Translations under genes and position numbers: made by a program
Origin: Clostridia bacterium
Lineage (GTDB): Bacteria; Bacillota; Clostridia; Peptostreptococcales; Acidaminobacteraceae
Direction of reading: 5' to 3'
Assembly (NCBI GenBank): GCA_016937975.1
Contig: JAFGVN010000106.1
Span: 1-37,184, forward strand
Length of the DNA: 37,184 bases
Shown: positions 33,939 through 37,184 of the stretch, in pieces
Numbering within the stretch: the first letter of the stretch is position 1
Layout: each line of letters starts with the position of its first letter
Notes under the pieces: model-generated
The model's input: only the letters and a program-made list of their open reading frames with translations
Database searches by the model: none
Told to the model about the DNA's origin: nothing

Positions 33939-35399
33939 TTAAGAAGCTTTTTCTTTCTTTTCTAACTTTCTAACCCATAAATCTGCATTTTTGATACCTA
34001 ATTTTCTTGGGTCAAAGACAGGATCTAAACCTTGAGCCTTTTGTTTCTCATAGTCTCTCAAAGTCGCTACCCCTGGCTTTGTTAATATGATAATCGCTAT
34101 GATGTTAAGCCAAGCCATGATACCAACACCGACATCACCTAATGCCCAAACAGTTCCTGCTGAGTTAATAGAACCAACAACTACCATACCTAATAAAACA
34201 ACTCTTGTTACATTGAAAACAACTTTATGATTCTTTATTTTTTTTGCCAAATATGCAACATTAGACTCTGCATAATAGTAATATGCCAATAAAGTTGTAA
34301 AAGCAAAGAATAATAAAGCTATCGCAACAAACTTACTGCCCAAACCTGGGATTAAAGTATCTACTGCAGCTTGTGTAAACACAGGACCTGGATCAACGCC
34401 ATTCATAGATGCATGACTATATAAATACCCACCTGCGCCATCAACTGTATTGTACATACCTGTAATTAAAATCATAAATGCTGTTGCCGAACAAACGAAT
34501 AATGTATCTACATAAACTGAAAACGCTTGAACCAAGCCTTGTTTAGCAGGATGACTAACTTCAGCTGCTGCAGCTGCCATAGGACCAGTACCTTGACCTG
34601 CTTCGTTGGAATAGATCCCTCTTTTTACACCCCACATAATTGCTTGACCAATAATTGCACCGAAAGCAGCTTTTGTAGAGAATGCGTTTACTAAGATCAA
34701 TTTAAATACTGCAGGCACATCACCAATATTCATAACAATAATGATTAATGAAATGATAATGTATGCAATCGCCATAAACGGAACCAATACTTCAGCAGCT
34801 TTACCAATTCTTTTAACACCACCAAAGATAATTGCAGCTAATGCTAAAGCAACAATAATACCAGAAACAACTGTTGGAATACCAAATGCATTGTCCATTG
34901 CTAAGGCAATTGAGTTTGCTTGAATACCTGGTAAGAAGAAACCTACTGAGATAATTGCAGATACCGCAAAGACGACAGCAAAAATTTTACTTCCTATACC
35001 TTTTTCAATGTAATATTGAGGTCCACCACGATATTCACCATCCATTTCCTCTTTCCAGACTTGAGCCAATGCAGCCTCTATATAAGCTGAACCTGCACCT
35101 AAAAATGCAATTGCCCACATCCAGAACACAGCACCTGGACCACCAAAACCGATTGCTGATGCAACCCCTGCAATATTACCTGTACCTACACGGCCACCTA
35201 ATGCCATTGCAAAAGATTGGAATGAAGATACACCTGATTCAGAATCGCCACCTGTAAATAATTGACCAACCATATCCTTGATTAATCTAACTTGTGGAAA
35301 TAACAATAAGACCGAAAAATAAATACCTGCTCCCAAACACAAGTAAACTAAAAATTTACTCCAAATAATCGTGTTTAGAAAATCAACAACTTGTGCCAT
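33939..35399 (-). CDS. Sodium:alanine/glycine symporter (AGCS family)
   Basis: 486-residue membrane transporter with about ten to eleven segments. GGRVGTGNIAGVASAIGFGG (family signature) and NEAGQGTGPMAAAAAEV are conserved. It takes up alanine or glycine with sodium. The ATG at 35399 was chosen because AGGGGGA stands upstream; a longer frame of six more codons overlaps that site. It stands alone, with a sigma-54 promoter and a 5' hairpin in front and a terminator behind. This suggests uptake is switched on with amino-acid catabolism. Confidence 0.92.
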   Translation of the reverse strand: MAQVVDFLNTIIWSKFLVYLCLGAGIYFSVLLLFPQVRLIKDMVGQLFTGGDSESGVSSFQSFAMALGGRVGTGNIAGVASAIGFGGPGAVFWMWAIAFLGAGSAYIEAALAQVWKEEMDGEYRGGPQYYIEKGIGSKIFAVVFAVSAIISVGFFLPGIQANSIALAMDNAFGIPTVVSGIIVALALAAIIFGGVKRIGKAAEVLVPFMAIAYIIISLIIIVMNIGDVPAVFKLILVNAFSTKAAFGAIIGQAIMWGVKRGIYSNEAGQGTGPMAAAAAEVSHPAKQGLVQAFSVYVDTLFVCSATAFMILITGMYNTVDGAGGYLYSHASMNGVDPGPVFTQAAVDTLIPGLGSKFVAIALLFFAFTTLLAYYYYAESNVAYLAKKIKNHKVVFNVTRVVLLGMVVVGSINSAGTVWALGDVGVGIMAWLNIIAIIILTKPGVATLRDYEKQKAQGLDPVFDPRKLGIKNADLWVRKLEKKEKAS

Positions 35400-35438
35400 T
35401 AAATCCCCCTTAATCAAATACTATATAAAATCCCATAT

Positions 35439-35463
35439 AACCGGTAAGCCCTTTTCACCGGTT
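35439..35463 (-). other. Hairpin at the 5' end of the AGCS transcript
   Basis: AACCGGT / ACCGGTT, 7-bp stem with an 11-base loop, starting where the sigma-54 transcript should begin. It may protect the mRNA end or act as a binding site. Confidence 0.45.
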
Positions 35464-35474
35464 GACCTATATAA

Positions 35475-35490
35475 CGCAAGGTTGATGCCA
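35475..35490 (-). promoter_or_regulatory. Sigma-54 promoter of the AGCS gene
   Basis: TGGCATCAACCTTGCG on the minus strand: the GG and GC doublets are ten bases apart and the -12 box is a perfect TTGC. The first nine bases (TGGCATCAA) are the same as in the dehydrogenase operon promoter. Confidence 0.82.
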
Positions 35491-35523
35491 AATATTATTA
35501 AAATGTAATAATTGGTCATTTTA

Positions 35524-35638
35524 TTTCTCGATTCTTGCTGTTTAAAGGGTTTCTGTTGTTTGAAATTCTCGAATATTCAGTTTATTCAACAACAACTTGA
35601 GCATCTTTTTGCCCTTTAACGAGAAAAAAATTGCTCAA
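35524..35638. repeat. Inverted-repeat-rich region upstream of the AGCS sigma-54 promoter
   Basis: Contains TTTCTCG (35524) facing CGAGAAA (35620), TTTAAAGGG (35541) facing CCCTTTAA (35612), and TTGAGCA (35597) facing TGCTCAA (35632). This is at the right distance for enhancer sites, but the motif of the activator sites at 4337-4538 is not found here, so another activator may be involved. Confidence 0.35.
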
Positions 35639-35667
35639 AAGCGCACTGAGAAATTCAGTGCGCTTTT
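35637..35667 (-). terminator. Terminator of the PadR/membrane-protein operon
   Basis: Stem AAAAGCGCACTGA / TCAGTGCGCTTTT, five-base loop, just past the stop of the membrane protein gene. Confidence 0.8.
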
Positions 35668-35668
35668 T

Positions 35669-36529
35669 CTAGAATGAGTCATTTTCAAATTGCTTTCGTG
35701 CTAATCTTCTTTTCATAAAATTCATAAAGTAAACAGAAACCATAAAAGCGACTACAATCATGCTAAAATTTTCTATGGCATCCAACCACTTCACAGACTG
35801 ATTCATCCATTCTGACACCGCTCCTTTTGGCATGAGAATAAGACCTGCGAACAAACCAAATGGGACACTAAAGGGCAATACCAACCATAGTTTCTTTAGA
35901 TTGCTCCATTCTGCTTTAGCTGATTTTCTCATGGCAATCAGCAGCCAAGGCATAAAAACATATGAGATCAATGCATATACGATGAGAATGCCAACATCAA
36001 TGGATTCACTTTTAAAATGATCCATTGTAAAACTTCCTAACCGGATAACTTCATAAAGCTTCATAGCAATTATATATCCTAAGAAAAACGAAGTGCAATA
36101 AAAGAACCAGTAAGTTACACTCATTTTATGCTTGCTACTTTTGGTAAAATTCTCAATAAACACGCTAAAGTCCCCTGTTACCTCTTTTACATTTCTTCCA
36201 GCTAATGCTGCGTGTTCAAAGATTTCAAGGACCATGTCTAAATTTTCTTTCTTCATAGCTCTTGGCATCTGAGATAAATAAATGGCTTCCTGTGCATTGA
36301 TAAAGGATTTTTTATAGGGTTCTGGAAGATTCTTAATTTTCTCTTCATTCCTTTTTACACCTAAATAAGCAATCAACAAAGATAATAGACCTAATAGAAT
36401 AACAGCTATAAACAAAATTGCCAATCCAAAATTCAGTTCTGGAATGAGTATAAAAAAGGAGCCTGTTGAAATTATCAACAGTAAAACCATAATGATTTGC
36501 ACATACAAATGATTTCTACCATATTTCAT
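35669..36529 (-). CDS. Membrane protein cotranscribed with PadR regulator
   Basis: 286 residues with about seven hydrophobic segments: two near 15-65, and the rest after 140; the stretch 70-140 is polar and probably cytoplasmic. I do not recognise a named family. The ATG at 36529 was chosen because it lies one base after the PadR stop codon with GGTGGTGA upstream; a longer frame would lie inside the PadR gene. Genes in this position next to PadR are usually membrane proteins or small transporters controlled by it. Function unknown. Confidence 0.7.
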   Translation of the reverse strand: MKYGRNHLYVQIIMVLLLIISTGSFFILIPELNFGLAILFIAVILLGLLSLLIAYLGVKRNEEKIKNLPEPYKKSFINAQEAIYLSQMPRAMKKENLDMVLEIFEHAALAGRNVKEVTGDFSVFIENFTKSSKHKMSVTYWFFYCTSFFLGYIIAMKLYEVIRLGSFTMDHFKSESIDVGILIVYALISYVFMPWLLIAMRKSAKAEWSNLKKLWLVLPFSVPFGLFAGLILMPKGAVSEWMNQSVKWLDAIENFSMIVVAFMVSVYFMNFMKRRLARKQFENDSF

Positions 36530-36530
36530 A

Positions 36531-36857
36531 TTATTCACCACCTTTAAATATATTTTCCATAGTACTTTTAAGACTTTCCCACTCTCTTTTAAAATCATCT
36601 AAGAACATTTCACCTTGGGTGTTCATGTAAAAGTATTTTCTTTTTGGACCTAAAGCAGATTTTTTTGTTTCCGTTTTGACATATCCTTTTTTCTCCAATC
36701 GCATAAGAACTGGATAAACCGTTCCTTCATTTAGATCAACAAACCCTAGTTGGTTTAGTTTTTCAGTAATTTCATAGCCGTAGGTCTCACCTTCTGAAAT
36801 GATTTCTAAAATACATCCTTCGAGAAGTCCTTTAAGCATTTGTGCTCTCAATTCCAT
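36531..36857 (-). CDS. PadR-family transcriptional regulator
   Basis: 108 residues, the short PadR form. LLEGCILEIISEGETYGYEI and the wing LNEGTVYPVLMRLEKKGYV are the family marks; the C-terminal helix would make the dimer. Starts at 36857 (ATG) or at a TTG six bases downstream are both possible, as GGAGGTG lies immediately before the ATG. It is the first gene of a two-gene operon and probably represses its own promoter, which contains two repeats. Confidence 0.88.
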   Translation of the reverse strand: MELRAQMLKGLLEGCILEIISEGETYGYEITEKLNQLGFVDLNEGTVYPVLMRLEKKGYVKTETKKSALGPKRKYFYMNTQGEMFLDDFKREWESLKSTMENIFKGGE

Positions 36858-36860
36858 CAC

Positions 36861-36916
36861 CTCCGCTACTCTATAATATATAGTAGTATAATTTTATTAT
36901 ACTCCGCTACTCTATA
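36861..36916. repeat. Direct repeats at the PadR promoter, possible operator
   Basis: CTCCGCTACTCTATA occurs at 36861-36875 and again at 36902-36916, 41 bases apart; the second copy fills the promoter spacer. Between them AGTATAAT-TTT-ATTATACT (36885-36903) is a perfect inverted repeat. Both suit autoregulation. Confidence 0.6.
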
Positions 36917-36923
36917 TTGTCAA
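36896..36923 (-). promoter_or_regulatory. Sigma-A promoter of the PadR operon
   Basis: TTGACA (36918-36923) and TATAAT (36896-36901), spacer 16, both perfect to consensus on the minus strand. Confidence 0.9.
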
Positions 36924-36943
36924 GTAGCCATTTTTTAATAAAT

Positions 36944-36969
36944 AAAAAGACTATGATAACTCATAGTCT
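36944..36969 (-). terminator. Terminator downstream of the GGDEF remnant
   Basis: AGACTATGA / TCATAGTCT with a four-base loop, followed by TTTTTATTT on the minus strand. Confidence 0.75.
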
Positions 36970-36975
36970 ACAAAT

Positions 36976-37050
36976 CTAGATACCTACAACCAGATTTCGG
37001 CCTCTTTACTTGCCTTCATACATGGCATCGTCTGCTTGCTTAATGCGTAA
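36976..37050 (-). pseudogene. Remnant of a GGDEF-domain C-terminus
   Basis: Read on the minus strand, one frame gives LRIKQADDAMYEGK-stop-RGRNLVVGI-stop, the final part of a GGDEF domain (A-D-x-A-M-Y-x-x-K ... G-R-N). A TAA at 37006-37008 interrupts it and no upstream GGDEF motif is in the window. The same end is seen intact in the 6497-8674 cyclase (FADRALYFAKDKGRN). About 25 codons only, so confidence is moderate. Confidence 0.5.
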
Positions 37051-37065
37051 GAAAGCAGAGTCTTA

Positions 37066-37184
37066 AGACCCTGCTAGTGCGACTGCCTGTCCCACAAAAA
37101 GGGGCTGTCGGGAAATAGATAGTTTCTAAATTAACAAAAATTACCAAAAAGGAATCCTCCTATCTTATGTCGAATATATAAGTA
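37066..37184. other. Right edge with no gene seen
   Basis: No coding frame is supported. A GC-rich block near 37086-37112 (minus strand GACAGCCCC, then T-run and GTGGGACAG) resembles terminal inverted repeats of some insertion sequences, but no transposase is visible, and the element, if any, would lie beyond the edge. Confidence 0.3.

Noticed and set aside
35400-35668. Glycine riboswitch before the AGCS symporter
   Set aside because: Common before such genes, but the conserved glycine aptamer blocks are absent; a sigma-54 promoter is found instead.
1-37184. tRNA genes, rRNA genes or CRISPR arrays
   Set aside because: No tRNA-like cloverleaf sequence, no rRNA stretch and no regular repeat-spacer pattern was seen on reading both strands.

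Overview
The window looks like chromosomal DNA from a low-GC, spore-former-type anaerobe of the Clostridia, probably an amino-acid fermenter. The evidence is the AT-rich sequence, strong AGGAGG ribosome binding sites, clostridial-type purine genes (single-chain PurL, Fe-S type PurF), sigma-54 activation of catabolic genes and use of selenocysteine. Species is not assigned. Almost everything is on the minus strand; only an APH-like kinase and a LysR regulator are on plus.

Layout in window coordinates. 1-960: an FMN riboswitch-controlled riboflavin transporter (ribU). 959-6289: a five-gene flavin/iron-sulfur dehydrogenase operon of the HcnABC / SoxAB / archaeal proline dehydrogenase kind, read from a sigma-54 promoter and preceded by its probable enhancer-binding activator (CBS-PAS-AAA+-HTH, PrdR-like) and three copies of a 20-bp palindromic site. 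6497-8674: a TPR-GAF-GGDEF diguanylate cyclase. 8791-9744: an APH-fold kinase. 9831-14687: a 1,618-residue mosaic protein with HD, helical-repeat, NadD-like nucleotidyltransferase, possible GNAT and phosphoribosyltransferase-like parts, in which the classical nucleotide-binding motifs are altered. 14789-17917: a TetR-regulated two-component ABC exporter. 18053-18781: a metallo-beta-lactamase-fold hydrolase. 18891-29884: de novo purine synthesis, with purL followed by purE-C-F-M-N-H-D. 29989-30879: LysR regulator. 30901-31521: DUF975 membrane protein.

31618-33730 is a selenium block: a HesB/IscA-like protein with an in-frame UGA read as selenocysteine and a clear bacterial SECIS hairpin (a conventional gene caller would miss or break it), then DUF3343, a TusA/YedF-like protein and the YedE transporter. 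33939-35399: a sodium:alanine/glycine symporter with a second sigma-54 promoter. 35669-36857: a PadR regulator with a membrane protein. The right end holds a decayed GGDEF-domain remnant and possible insertion-sequence-like DNA.

The most notable items are the HesB-like selenoprotein with its IscR-like operator, the mosaic 1,618-residue protein, and the sigma-54 regulon signals (two promoters sharing the same -24 box, and an enhancer palindrome that also forms the activator gene's terminator). No tRNA, rRNA or CRISPR array was seen.
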